Made by a program: the position numbers and the translations under genes. Under the pieces are notes generated by a model. The model saw only the letters and a list, made by a program, of their open reading frames with translations. It made no database searches and was not told the DNA's origin. Below are positions 1 to 8,949 of a stretch of 64,000 bases of DNA, piece by piece. Source of the DNA: CAZGUH01 sp964529005 (GTDB lineage: Bacteria; Actinomycetota; Acidimicrobiia; Acidimicrobiales; Ilumatobacteraceae); contig CAZGUH010000011.1 in the NCBI GenBank assembly GCA_964529005.1, forward strand, positions 20,885 through 84,884, read 5' to 3'. How positions within the stretch are numbered: the first letter of the stretch is position 1; each line of letters starts with the position of its first letter.

Positions 1-1134
1 ACCGTCGTCGCCTGGATGCCTCCGCTCGTCGACCAGCTGCGCCACGAGCCCGGCAACCTCCGGCTGCTGGTCGAGTACTTCGGCGATCCGCCGGAGGCGA
101 CGCTCGGCTGGGCGGACGCGGTGGGCGTGTTGGTTCGCCGCCTGGACGCGTGGCGGCTGATCGGCCTGACGCACGGCGCTGGCCACCTCGCCGGAGCCGG
201 CGCGAGCGCGGCGCCGGGGGCCGTCACGATCGCGCTCTGGGCCCTGGCCGTCGCGACGGCGTGGCAGATGCGGCACGGAGATCTGCTGCGGCTGCACGCG
301 GTGATCGCCTGGGCGGTGGCGCTGGCGGTCGTGTCGATCAGCCGCATCTTCGGCGAGGTGTGGTTCTACCTGACGCTGTGGGCGTGGGGGATCGCCGCGG
401 CGATGCTCGTCGCCACCGTGTGGACGTTCGCCGCATGGACGTTCGCCGTGTGGCTGCCGCGACGGCGCGCCGGCGAGGTCACCGCCGCCGCGGTGCCCGT
501 CGTACGGACGGCGCTGATCGTGGTGGTCGCCATGTCGACGGTGGTGTTCGCCGTGCGCGCCGCGACCGTCGATCCACCGGAGGCGGCGATCGGCGACATC
601 GTCGGCGCGGTCGCGCCGGCCACCGCCGCCGCACTCGACTCCGGCGTCGGCGCCGCGGACGGACGTGGCGGGCGCTATCAGGTGGCGTGGAACGACGGGG
701 CGTTCATCGGCTCGCCGGGATACGGGCTGCTCGACGAGCTCGAGCGCCGCGGGTTCGACGTCGGTGTCCCCGCCGTGTGGGGCGTCCCGGCGACGCTGCA
801 CCGTGTGCGCGAGACCGCGGACGCGACGGCGATCGTGATGCTCGCCACCGGCGTGCACGTCGACGAGTGGCGACGCCACCCGGACGCGGTCCAGGTCGCC
901 GCGTTCGACCCCCGCGACGACGCCGAACGTGCGGAGTACGCCGCGCTGCGCCAGACGGTGATCGACGAGCTCACGTCGGCACGGCTCGACGACCTCGTCG
1001 AGATGGTCGACCTCAACCTCTTCGGGCTGGGCATCGACGAGCGGCTGCCGTCAGGCCTGCGCGACATGGTCGAGCGCATGAGCGCCCTCGGCCAGGAGAC
1101 CGCGGTCTTCGTCGTCCCGCCCGGCAGCCTCTGA
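1..1134 (+). CDS. Polytopic membrane protein, C-terminal part (5' end outside window)
   Basis: The reading frame is open from the first base, and the residues before the first ATG at 16 (TVVAW) look coding, so the gene very probably starts upstream. The visible part has hydrophobic segments at about residues 70-85, 95-145 and 160-180, followed by a soluble region of about 190 residues. The opening WMPPLVDQL...GNL pattern resembles membrane-glycosyltransferase-like or integral membrane proteins of actinobacteria, but I cannot assign a reaction. It converges on the AftD-like gene and their 3' ends overlap by 84 nt. Coding in this frame is supported by strong G/C third positions and the absence of a competing ORF. 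Function is unknown. Confidence 0.6.
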   Translation, partial: TVVAWMPPLVDQLRHEPGNLRLLVEYFGDPPEATLGWADAVGVLVRRLDAWRLIGLTHGAGHLAGAGASAAPGAVTIALWALAVATAWQMRHGDLLRLHAVIAWAVALAVVSISRIFGEVWFYLTLWAWGIAAAMLVATVWTFAAWTFAVWLPRRRAGEVTAAAVPVVRTALIVVVAMSTVVFAVRAATVDPPEAAIGDIVGAVAPATAAALDSGVGAADGRGGRYQVAWNDGAFIGSPGYGLLDELERRGFDVGVPAVWGVPATLHRVRETADATAIVMLATGVHVDEWRRHPDAVQVAAFDPRDDAERAEYAALRQTVIDELTSARLDDLVEMVDLNLFGLGIDERLPSGLRDMVERMSALGQETAVFVVPPGSL

Positions 1135-4100
1135 GCGGCGCGGCGCCCCGGCGCTCCCGCCCACCACGACGAACACGACGGCCAGCAGCATCGGGCGATG
1201 GAGGTCGTCGAACGCCCGGGGCCACAGCGGGTCCGCCGGGTAGTCGTAGCGCTGCATCCGCATCAGCACCCGGCCGGCGACGGCGACGACGATCGCCAAC
1301 CCCGACCAGCCGAGCAGCGCCGGCCGGCGCAGCGCGCCGCACGCGATGGCGCCCACCACGAGCGCGGCTGCGCCCCATGCGGGGGAGATGCACACCGCGG
1401 CCGCCACCGTCGCCGCGGCCCACGCGCCGATCGACGCCTGCCACGTGACCCGTGCCGGGCGCGCCCAGCACAGGCGCTCCGGGTTCGGCGACCACGCTCG
1501 TTCGGAGGACCGGCCGCGGCCGGCGATCGCGACCGCCAGGCAGGCGATCGCGGCGGTCAGGCTGAGGAGGAGCGCGACGTCGACGGTGCGCTGCGGTGTC
1601 CATCGCAAGGTGACGATCCGCTCGCCGCTGCTCGGCGGCATCCACCAGCCGTTGAACCCGCCGTCGACGAGCGTCTGGTCGCCGAGCGGGCCGTCCGGCC
1701 CGCGGGCCGACCAGCCGTCGTTGTGCCCTTCGCCGAAGACCAGCCAGCACCCGTCGGGGCACGGGCCGACGCGCACCGTGCGGCCCGTGCGCGAAGAGGA
1801 CACGATCGTCGCCGTCACCGCCGGCGCTGCCGGGCGCGGCTCGCCCGCGCGCAGCACGACGCGATCGACGTCGATCCCCGACGACATCCCGGGGGCCGTG
1901 GTGACGAGGTGCTCGCCGGCGTCGAGCGTCATGGCCGAGGGGTCGCAGAGCTGCGCGTCGAGCGGTTCGCCGGCGAACGCGGCGGCGACCGAACCGCTGA
2001 TCGCGATCGGGACGGGCTGGCCGTCGATGCGCAGCAGGTCGTCGCGGCAGCCGAGGTCGAACGCGTCCGGCAGCGGCGCAGTGGCGACGGTGGGCCCAGC
2101 GATCTCGACGATGCCGAGCGGCAGCGCGACGCGCTCGCCGGTGCGCCGATCGAGCGCGGTGCGCATCTCGGCGTCGACGATCTCGAGCGTCAGCGTCTCG
2201 CCCTGCAACGGCTCGAACGACACGACGCTCACGCCGTCGGCGTCGGGCGGGGGCACGGACACCTCTCGTGTCGCTTCTCCTGCGCTGAGCCGCAGCTGCG
2301 TCGCCACGCTGTGGTCGTCGCCGGCGCGCTGGCGGATCGTCAGCGTCGTCGTCGGAGACGAGGCGTCGATCGGCACGGACAGCGCAGCCCGCGGCGCCGC
2401 GGCGACCGGCGTGTGCCACGCCGTCGACAGGTCGCCATCGGTGGCGGCCCACCCACCCGCGCCAGGGGCGCCGCCGAGCCGTCGGTCGGCCGTGGTGGGG
2501 AGGCCGAGCAGCGGCGCGATCACCGCGTCGCCGGCGCGGCGCGACAGGCGCACGTCGACGTCGAGCTCGACGTCGCGCGCCTGGGGCAGCGTGAACGCCC
2601 GCGACAGCGAGCGCTCCGGATCGTCGCGCCAGCGGTCGGCGGGGTCGACGCGCAGGCGGGTGAGCACGATCGCCAGCGGATCCTCCGCCGACAACCCACG
2701 CAGCGCGTCCTGCGGGAGACGCACCACCTCTGTGCTCGCCGGCTGGGCGCCGTCGGCGCCGGCGACGCGCAGCTCGGCGAACCCGACGCCGTCCGGCCCC
2801 GGTGCGCTCGGGCGGTCGCGTCCGGCCACCGCGGCGATCGTCAGCCTGATCGTGGCGCCCGCCTGGGGCAGGCTGATCGTCTGCCCCGTCGGCGAGCGCG
2901 ACGTCTCGTCCAGCACGACCCTGCCCGAGGGCGCGCCGTCGACGGTCAGCTCGACCTCGGTGATCCAGCGGTTCGCGTCCGGATCGGAGGGCTGGATCAC
3001 GGTGATCGCGGCCGCCGGTTCTGCGCTGCGCAGCTCGATGAACGCTCCGATCGGGTCGGCGCGGTCGGCGACGGTCCACGCCGTGGCCGGGTCGCCGTCG
3101 ATGGCCATCGCGGCGCGGTCCTCCGGTCGGTAGGCGAACGGCTCGCCGTAGCCGCTCGCCACCGCGGCCACCGGCCCGCGCTGCTCGGCGACCGTCTGGT
3201 TGTCCGCCGCGTGCTCCGGAAACACCGGCAGGCGCTGGTCGCCGTCGTCGAACGCGGCGACGCCGGCGCCCTCGCCCCCCGTCTCGGTGAAACCGGTGAC
3301 GTCCTGTGAGCTCCGCCAGTGATGGGCACGGTCGCGATTGGAATCCGTGACGATCACGAGCGCGGCGCGGTCCAGCTGCGCGTCGAGCTCGGTCGGATGG
3401 AGCGCGGCCGCATAGACGATCGCCTCGGACCCGTCGATCAGGCCGGCGGCAGCGGCGTCGACGACGCCGTCACCGCTGCCCGCGAGCACGACGGTGGCGG
3501 CCTTGGCGCGCACGATCGGCTGAGGATCCTCGACCGGCACGAGGCTGACGGGCGGCACCGGCGACCCGATGCGTGCATCGGCGTACGCGGCGTCGTCGAC
3601 GAACCGCGCGGGCGGCGGGTTCGCCTCGGGCTCGCCGAACGCGATGGGCGCGCCGAGTCCCTCGGGCTGCGCTGCGAACAGGGCATCGGTCTGCTCGGGC
3701 CGCGGCAGCCGGAAGCGCTCGTGGGCGATGTCGCCGGGGACCCAGATCGTGTCGGCCCCCAGCAATCGCGCGACCGGCGCGATCGCATCGGGCTCGACGA
3801 TGCCCTGCTGGAAGCGATCGTCGAGCGCGTCGAGCAGGTCCATCGCCGCCGGGCTGCCGAGCGGCAGCAGGTCGCGCGTCACCAGCGGCTTGGTCGTCAT
3901 GCCCGGAAGCGGCGGATCGACGGTGTCGCCCCAGCGGAAGCCGCCGAACTCGGCGCCCGGCAGCTGGAGCACCCGATAGCCGCTCGACCCGGCGTCGAGC
4001 TCGGCCGCCGCCGCACGCCACGCCGCGGGCGGGTCGGCGTCGCGGTCCAGATGCGGGTCGACGATGCCGCCCGTCCACAGGATCGGCAGGTTGACGATCG

Positions 4101-5340
4101 CCAGAGCACCGATCGCCACGGCCGCCAGATGCCGACGGTGACCGCGCCACCGGCCGGCGCGCGCCGTGGCGAACGCGGCGGCCGCTGCGTCGGCCAGCGC
4201 TCCGCTGGCCAGCGCCAGGCCGAGCACCGCCAGGGGCAGCGCGCGCGTGCTCGATCGCAGCGCGAGCGCGAGCGTCGAGCGCGACGCCTCGGCCGCGGGC
4301 GTCATCAACGGCGACGGGTCGTCGATCGGGTGCACGCCGACGGCGAGCACGATGCCGACTCCCACCAGCAGCGCAGCGAAGCGGCGATCGCGCCAGCGCA
4401 CCAGCGCCAACCCGCAGAGCCCGGCGAGCAGGAGGGCGAAGGAGATCGCGACCGCGATTGGTGACCGCATGAAGTGCTCGCTCGCCGTCGTCGCGAACCC
4501 GAGCGGGTCACGCACGTAGAACAGCCAGTAACCGAGGCCGCGCGCTGCTTCGACGGCGTTCGACGTGAACGACACCGCTTCCAGCGTCTCGCTGTAGGCG
4601 AGCACGTCGGCGCCGTGGCGAGCCTGGACCGCCAGCATCGCGATCCACCACAGCGACACGGCGAGGCTCAGCCCCGCGAGGCGCGCCGCGGTGGCCGCCG
4701 CCCGCCGCCAGGTGATCTGCCGGCCCGCTGCGGCGTGCACGAGCCACAGCAGGGGGGCGGGAGCGACGAGCGCGATCGCCGTCGCGTTGACGGCGCCGAC
4801 GGTCGCGACCACCAGCGCGAACAGCGCGGCGTGCCGCCACGGCCGGTTCGTCGCGGTACGGATCGTCAACCCGACCAGCCACCCCAAGCCCGCCCAGGGC
4901 AGCAGCATCACCGACGTGCGTGACACGTACGGGACGATGTACGGCGTGGCCTGGTACACGATGCCCGCGACCAGCGCGCCGCCGACGCCGAGGCCGAGAT
5001 GCCGTGCCGCCCACCGCGCCCCGAGGCCGGCGGCGACGAGCAGCGAGCCGATCCACAGCCGGTGCGCGATCCAATCCGGCACGCCAATGCGTTCCCAGAA
5101 CCAGAACCACGGACCGGACGGCCAGAGGTATGCGATGGCCTGGTGCGGAACCCACCCCGCGAACTGCCGCGTGTCCCACGACCAGCGCGCGTCGGACAGC
5201 AGCCGACCGGGGTCGAGGTAGAGGAACAGCTTGCTGTCGGCCGGCATCCTGCCCGGCGCCGCGGCGAGCGCGGGCACATACGCCAGCGCGATCAGCAGCG
5301 CAACGTCGGCCCGGCGAGCGACGGCGCGCCCCCACGTCAC
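1051..5340 (-). CDS. AftD-like alpha-(1->3)-arabinofuranosyltransferase (DUF3367 family)
   Basis: A 1429-residue polytopic membrane protein. The N-terminal third carries about ten membrane segments and the family-typical opening (LYLDPGRLLSDARWSWD, then WPSGPWFWFWERIGVPDW). The long extracytoplasmic middle has two discoidin/F5-8C-like carbohydrate-binding stretches (around IDGDPATAWT and TDGDLSTAWH). About four more helices close the protein. In mycobacteria AftD adds arabinofuranose from decaprenyl-phosphoarabinose to cell-wall arabinan; the same chemistry here is an inference. The start is GTG at 5340, which overlaps the upstream stop as GTGA, so it is translationally coupled to the mannosyltransferase gene. 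The ORF stays open to 5418 but that extension lies inside the neighbour. Its 3' end overlaps the convergent gene. Confidence 0.8.
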   Translation of the reverse strand: MTWGRAVARRADVALLIALAYVPALAAAPGRMPADSKLFLYLDPGRLLSDARWSWDTRQFAGWVPHQAIAYLWPSGPWFWFWERIGVPDWIAHRLWIGSLLVAAGLGARWAARHLGLGVGGALVAGIVYQATPYIVPYVSRTSVMLLPWAGLGWLVGLTIRTATNRPWRHAALFALVVATVGAVNATAIALVAPAPLLWLVHAAAGRQITWRRAAATAARLAGLSLAVSLWWIAMLAVQARHGADVLAYSETLEAVSFTSNAVEAARGLGYWLFYVRDPLGFATTASEHFMRSPIAVAISFALLLAGLCGLALVRWRDRRFAALLVGVGIVLAVGVHPIDDPSPLMTPAAEASRSTLALALRSSTRALPLAVLGLALASGALADAAAAAFATARAGRWRGHRRHLAAVAIGALAIVNLPILWTGGIVDPHLDRDADPPAAWRAAAAELDAGSSGYRVLQLPGAEFGGFRWGDTVDPPLPGMTTKPLVTRDLLPLGSPAAMDLLDALDDRFQQGIVEPDAIAPVARLLGADTIWVPGDIAHERFRLPRPEQTDALFAAQPEGLGAPIAFGEPEANPPPARFVDDAAYADARIGSPVPPVSLVPVEDPQPIVRAKAATVVLAGSGDGVVDAAAAGLIDGSEAIVYAAALHPTELDAQLDRAALVIVTDSNRDRAHHWRSSQDVTGFTETGGEGAGVAAFDDGDQRLPVFPEHAADNQTVAEQRGPVAAVASGYGEPFAYRPEDRAAMAIDGDPATAWTVADRADPIGAFIELRSAEPAAAITVIQPSDPDANRWITEVELTVDGAPSGRVVLDETSRSPTGQTISLPQAGATIRLTIAAVAGRDRPSAPGPDGVGFAELRVAGADGAQPASTEVVRLPQDALRGLSAEDPLAIVLTRLRVDPADRWRDDPERSLSRAFTLPQARDVELDVDVRLSRRAGDAVIAPLLGLPTTADRRLGGAPGAGGWAATDGDLSTAWHTPVAAAPRAALSVPIDASSPTTTLTIRQRAGDDHSVATQLRLSAGEATREVSVPPPDADGVSVVSFEPLQGETLTLEIVDAEMRTALDRRTGERVALPLGIVEIAGPTVATAPLPDAFDLGCRDDLLRIDGQPVPIAISGSVAAAFAGEPLDAQLCDPSAMTLDAGEHLVTTAPGMSSGIDVDRVVLRAGEPRPAAPAVTATIVSSSRTGRTVRVGPCPDGCWLVFGEGHNDGWSARGPDGPLGDQTLVDGGFNGWWMPPSSGERIVTLRWTPQRTVDVALLLSLTAAIACLAVAIAGRGRSSERAWSPNPERLCWARPARVTWQASIGAWAAATVAAAVCISPAWGAAALVVGAIACGALRRPALLGWSGLAIVVAVAGRVLMRMQRYDYPADPLWPRAFDDLHRPMLLAVVFVVVGGSAGAPRRSEAAGRDDEDRGLLAEGAHALDHVAQA

Positions 5341-6668
5341 GGGATGGCCCCGTACACGCCGTACAGGCCCGTGACGGCGACGAGGCCGGCAGCGCTGAGC
5401 GCGCACAGCATCACCCACACGTCGTCATGCGGATCGAGATCATGCGGGTCGAGACCGTGCGGGTCGAGATCATGCGGATCGACGCCCGGCGCGGCGCGCC
5501 GCCGGGCGCGATCCTCGAACCATGCCGCGAGCGAGATGAACAACGGAAACGCGGTGAACAGGAAGCGCGGGCGAGCGGTGACCGTGCTCGGCAGGATCAT
5601 CAGCGCCACCACCGCCGCGCTGTACGCCATCATCGGCCACGGCAGCCGGCGCTTCACCGCAACGACGCAGAGCCCGATCGTCGCCGCGACGCAGGCCGCG
5701 GTGACGACGTCGGTCGGCGAGGTCAGCGGGTGTGCGAACGCGTTCCACGTGCCGTCGATCGCCGACCAGCCGAAGCTCCATCCCTCGTCCCATGCTTCGC
5801 GCTGGACGCGGAACCATGCGCCGGCCTCGCCGGTGTGATGGCCGAGGAACAGTCGGAACCCGACGAACCCGATCGGCGCCATCAGCGGGGCGACGAGCGA
5901 GCGCCACGCCCGCCGCTCGGCGATCGCGATCGCGCTGGCCACCGCGCACGCCGCGACCAGCGCCAAGCCGTTCGGCCGCGTCGCGGCGCCGAGCGCGGCG
6001 AGGATGCCGGCGGCCGCCCAACGTTGCCGGTGCAGGCACAACAAGCACGCCGCGGCAAGCACCATCAACGTCGCCTCCGCGTAGGTGAACGACAACACGA
6101 AGCTGCCGGGGAACAGCGCGGCGAGCGTCATCGCCCGCGCCGCCACACGATCGTCGAACAGCTCGCGCGCCAGCACGCCGACCATCGCGATCACCACCGC
6201 GCCGAGGACGATGTTGAGCGCCAGCCCGGCTGCGACGTCTCCGCCCGGCAGCACGCGATCCAGCGCGCGCACGACCGCCGGGTAGGCCGGGAAGAACGCG
6301 GCGCGCGCCTCCACCATGTGGAACGTGACGTCGGGCGGGATCGTGCGCGGGTAGCCGTGGCGCACGATCTCGAAGTACCAGCGCCCGTCCCACGACGTGA
6401 GCACGTCGGTCACCAGCGACACTGCGGAGCGCGGGCGTGGGAGCTGCGCGTCGTTCGCTTCGACGACCTTGCCTGCGGCGACGATCCCTGCGCCGGCCAG
6501 CACACACAGGCGGCTGATCGCGTAGACGACGGCGGCGCGCACGAGCCCTCGCCGCCACGACGGCGCTGACGCGTGGACGTCGGCGGCGGCCGACACGCCG
6601 GCCGGCGGAGTGGAGCGGCGGGAAGCCGAGAAGCCCAGCACGGCCCGCCGAACGTACCAGACCGTCAC
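5337..6668 (-). CDS. PIG-V-like membrane mannosyltransferase
   Basis: An integral membrane glycosyltransferase of about 443 residues. The motif SWDGRWYFEIVRHGYP in the first luminal loop, the HMVEARAAFFPAYP stretch and ten or so helices match the PIG-V / GT39-related polyprenol-phosphate-mannose transferases of actinobacteria. The acceptor is unknown. It is the first gene of a two-gene unit with the AftD-like protein (GTGA overlap at 5337-5340), which suggests joint work on a cell-envelope glycan. The start is uncertain: GTG at 6668 is used here, and GTG at 6641 is an alternative. The cytoplasmic tail near the C-terminus contains a fourfold D-P-H-D/G-L repeat encoded by a 15-bp minisatellite. 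The divergent ppk2 gene starts 34 nt away. Confidence 0.7.
   Translation of the reverse strand: MTVWYVRRAVLGFSASRRSTPPAGVSAAADVHASAPSWRRGLVRAAVVYAISRLCVLAGAGIVAAGKVVEANDAQLPRPRSAVSLVTDVLTSWDGRWYFEIVRHGYPRTIPPDVTFHMVEARAAFFPAYPAVVRALDRVLPGGDVAAGLALNIVLGAVVIAMVGVLARELFDDRVAARAMTLAALFPGSFVLSFTYAEATLMVLAAACLLCLHRQRWAAAGILAALGAATRPNGLALVAACAVASAIAIAERRAWRSLVAPLMAPIGFVGFRLFLGHHTGEAGAWFRVQREAWDEGWSFGWSAIDGTWNAFAHPLTSPTDVVTAACVAATIGLCVVAVKRRLPWPMMAYSAAVVALMILPSTVTARPRFLFTAFPLFISLAAWFEDRARRRAAPGVDPHDLDPHGLDPHDLDPHDDVWVMLCALSAAGLVAVTGLYGVYGAIP
5426..5485 (-). repeat. 15-bp minisatellite, four units, inside the mannosyltransferase gene
   Basis: Four consecutive 15-bp units of the form CATGCGGATCGAGAT, at 5426, 5441, 5456 and 5471, with a few substitutions. 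On the minus strand they encode a Asp-Pro-His-Asp-Leu type pentapeptide repeat just before the last membrane helix. The unit length is a multiple of three, so copy-number change would not shift the frame. Confidence 0.85.
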
Positions 6669-6689
6669 CGCGCCCGACCCACCGTCCGG

Positions 6690-6695
6690 TACGGT
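6690..6695 (+). promoter_or_regulatory. -10 box (TACGGT) of leaderless ppk2
   Basis: TACGGT ends 6 nt before the ATG at 6702, with no Shine-Dalgarno sequence between. Transcription from this box would start at or next to the A of the ATG. It is one instance of the window-wide TANNNT plus 6-8 nt plus start codon pattern. Confidence 0.6.
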
Positions 6696-6701
6696 TCTGC
6701 G

Positions 6702-7541
6702 ATGGCGCGACCTGCGAGCGGCTCTCGATCGGCGGCTCGCGTCGTCGCCGCGATGCGCGCTCGTCCCGGCAAAGGCGTGCGCTTGGCCCGCCGCGACACG
6801 GCCGAGACGTTCGGTTGGGACAAGGCGGGCGCGCAGGACGAGCTCGAGACGGCGCGGGCGCGCCTCGCCGAGCTTCAGCACATGCTCTACGCCGAATCCC
6901 AGCGTTCGCTGCTGGTCGTGCTTCAGGCGATGGACGCGGCGGGCAAGGACGGCGTGATCCGCCACGTGATGACGGGCTTCAACCCCGCTGGCGTGCGCGT
7001 CACGAGCTTCAAGGTCCCGGCCGGTCCCGAGGCCGCCCACGACTACCTGTGGCGCGTGCACGCCGCGTGCCCTCCCGTCGGGCACATCGGCGTCTTCAAC
7101 CGCAGCCACTACGAGGACGTCCTCGTCGTACGCGTGCGCGAGCTCGTGCCCGAGCAACGGTGGCGCGATCGGTATCACCACATCCGGGCGTTCGAGCGGA
7201 TGCTCGCCGACGAGGGCACCACGATCGTGAAGCTCTTCCTCCACATCTCCGAGGACGAGCAGCGCGAACGCTTGCAGGCCCGGCTCGACGACCCCCACGA
7301 CCGCTGGAAGTTCCGCGCCGGCGACCTCGACGACCGCGCGCTGTGGCCGGCGTTCATGAAGGCCTACGAGGAGGCGATCGACGAGACGACCGCCGACCAT
7401 GCGCCGTGGTACGTCGTGCCTGCCGATCGCAAGTGGGTGCGCAACCTCGCCGTGGCGCGCATCCTGCTGGACACGCTGGAGAAGATGGATCCCCGGCTGC
7501 CGCCTCCGGAGCCCGGCTTGGACGGGCTCGTCGTGACGTGA
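6702..7541 (+). CDS. ppk2: Polyphosphate kinase 2 family (PPK2) nucleotide kinase
   Basis: A 279-residue single-domain PPK2. The family transfers phosphate between inorganic polyphosphate and nucleoside mono- or diphosphates in the cytosol. Visible hallmarks are the Walker-A-like AMDAAGKDGVIRHVM (GKDG at 81-84), GFNPAGV, the Walker-B-like FNRSHYEDVLVVRV and a lid region with ERLQARLDDPHDRWKF. Length fits one-domain PPK2 enzymes (260-300 residues). Substrate class (AMP or ADP) cannot be decided by eye. The start is ATG at 6702, chosen because a TACGGT box lies 6 nt upstream. The ORF is open further upstream but that part overlaps the divergent gene and lacks PPK2 similarity. Confidence 0.9.
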   Translation: MARPASGSRSAARVVAAMRARPGKGVRLARRDTAETFGWDKAGAQDELETARARLAELQHMLYAESQRSLLVVLQAMDAAGKDGVIRHVMTGFNPAGVRVTSFKVPAGPEAAHDYLWRVHAACPPVGHIGVFNRSHYEDVLVVRVRELVPEQRWRDRYHHIRAFERMLADEGTTIVKLFLHISEDEQRERLQARLDDPHDRWKFRAGDLDDRALWPAFMKAYEEAIDETTADHAPWYVVPADRKWVRNLAVARILLDTLEKMDPRLPPPEPGLDGLVVT

Positions 7542-7595
7542 GGCGTCGCCGAGGCGGCCGGTGGCGGGTTTGACAAATTGTACAGTCGGTCTCCG

Positions 7596-8471
7596 ATGCC
7601 GGTGATCAACGCCCGCTCGATCGACGAGGCTCTCGACGCGCTGGCGGCGCGTCCCGGGGCGATGGTGCTGGCCGGCGGCACCGACGCGATGGTCGAGATC
7701 AACATGGGGCATCGGCGCGCCGACGACGTCGTCGCCGTCGGCCGGGTGGCGGAGCTGCGCTCGTGGTCGCACGACCCGGCGTCGCGCCGTGTGCACATCG
7801 GCGCCGCGGTCCCGTACGCCGAGCTGCTCATGGCGCCTCTGGCGACGATGCTGCCCGCGCTGGCGCAGGCGTCGCGGACCGTCGGCTCTCCGCAGATCCG
7901 TGCGGCGGGAACGCTCGGCGGCAACCTGGCGACGTGTTCGCCGGCCGGCGACACCCTGCCCGTGCTCGCTGCGCTCGAGGCCGAGGTGCACCTGCGCTCG
8001 GCACACGGGCAGCGGACGCTCCCCATCGCGTCGTTCATGGTCGGTGTCAAGCGCACGGCGCTGCAGCCGGGCGAGTTGATCACCGGGGTCACCGTGCCGG
8101 TGCTGGAGGGCTGGCAGGGCTACAGCAAGGTCGGCGTGCGCAACGCGATGGTGATCGCGACCGCGACCGCGTGCCTGGCGGTCGACGCGCCGACGCGGTC
8201 GATCCGCCTCGCCCTCGGCTCGGTGGCGCCGACGATCGTCCGCTGCACCGACGCCGAGCAGGTCGCGATGGACGGCGTCGATTTCGCCGCGGCGTCGGCA
8301 AGCGACAACGTCATCGAGCGCTTCGGCCAGCTCGCCGCGGCCGCGAGCCGCCCGATCGACGACCATCGTTCGACCGCCGTGTATCGCCGCCACGCGGTCG
8401 CAGTCATGGCGGCGCGCCTGCTGCGGAGGGCGTTTCCCCGAGGGGGCGAGGGGGCCTCACCTGATGACTGA
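7596..8471 (+). CDS. Xanthine-dehydrogenase-type FAD-binding subunit (CoxM/CutM-like)
   Basis: A 291-residue medium subunit of a molybdenum hydroxylase. The N-terminal FAD-binding domain shows VLAGGTDAMVEINMG (about 25-40) and TVGSPQIRAAGTLGGNLAT (about 96-115), where the isoalloxazine and pyrophosphate bind; a CO-dehydrogenase flavoprotein C-terminal domain follows. It passes electrons from the Fe-S subunit to NAD or another acceptor. It is the first gene of a three-gene operon in the order M-S-L and overlaps the Fe-S gene by 8 nt. The start is ATG at 7596, downstream of an AT-rich element (TTGACA at 7570 and TACAGT at 7581) that stands out in this GC-rich region and may contain the promoter or an operator. 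Confidence 0.88.
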   Translation: MPVINARSIDEALDALAARPGAMVLAGGTDAMVEINMGHRRADDVVAVGRVAELRSWSHDPASRRVHIGAAVPYAELLMAPLATMLPALAQASRTVGSPQIRAAGTLGGNLATCSPAGDTLPVLAALEAEVHLRSAHGQRTLPIASFMVGVKRTALQPGELITGVTVPVLEGWQGYSKVGVRNAMVIATATACLAVDAPTRSIRLALGSVAPTIVRCTDAEQVAMDGVDFAAASASDNVIERFGQLAAAASRPIDDHRSTAVYRRHAVAVMAARLLRRAFPRGGEGASPDD

Positions 8472-8949
8472 GGCCTACGTGCTGCACGTCAACGGTGTGG
8501 CGCACGAGGTGCGCGACGCGTGGGTGGGCGAGAGCGTGCTGTACGTGCTGCGCGAGCGGCTGGGGCTGATGGGGACGAAGGGCGCCTGCGAGCAGGGCGA
8601 GTGCGGCTCGTGCAGCGTCCTGATCGACGGGACGCTCGTGTGCGCATGCCTGGTGCTCGCCGCCTCGGCGGTCGGGCAGCGCATCGTGACGATCGAGGGC
8701 ATCGCGCCCGCGGGCGTCCCGAGCGACGTCCAGCAGGCGTTCGTCGACGCCGGCGCGGTGCAGTGCGGCTTCTGCACGCCGGGCCTCGTCATGGCGGTGC
8801 ACGCGCTGCTCGACCGGTCGCCTGCGCCATCGGACATCGAGGTGCGCGAAGCATTGTCCGGCAACGTCTGCCGATGCACGGGCTACGGGCGCATCCTGGA
8901 TGCCGTCCGTTCGGTGGCGGTCCGTCGCGCCGAGGGACACACGCCGTGA
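8464..8949 (+). CDS. Xanthine-dehydrogenase-type [2Fe-2S] subunit
   Basis: A 161-residue small subunit. The N-terminal plant-ferredoxin-like domain has CEQGECGSC followed by a fourth cysteine at CAC. The C-terminal helical domain has QCGFCTPG and the NVCRCTGYGRI pair. Together these ligate the two [2Fe-2S] clusters that link the molybdopterin site to FAD. Length is typical for CoxS/CutS/YagT proteins. It overlaps the upstream gene by 8 nt and the large-subunit gene by GTGA at 8946-8949, so the three subunits are probably co-translated. Confidence 0.92.
   Translation: MTEAYVLHVNGVAHEVRDAWVGESVLYVLRERLGLMGTKGACEQGECGSCSVLIDGTLVCACLVLAASAVGQRIVTIEGIAPAGVPSDVQQAFVDAGAVQCGFCTPGLVMAVHALLDRSPAPSDIEVREALSGNVCRCTGYGRILDAVRSVAVRRAEGHTP

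Noticed and set aside
1198..3309. Long plus-strand ORFs antisense to the AftD-like gene
   Set aside because: Typical high-GC shadow ORFs; Arg/Gly-rich, no recognisable fold, and the minus-strand gene has clear family motifs.
7570..7575. TTGACA as a -35 box paired with TACAGT at 7581
   Set aside because: The spacing of 5 nt is far too short for a -35/-10 pair. The AT-rich stretch may still be an operator, but no clean palindrome is present.
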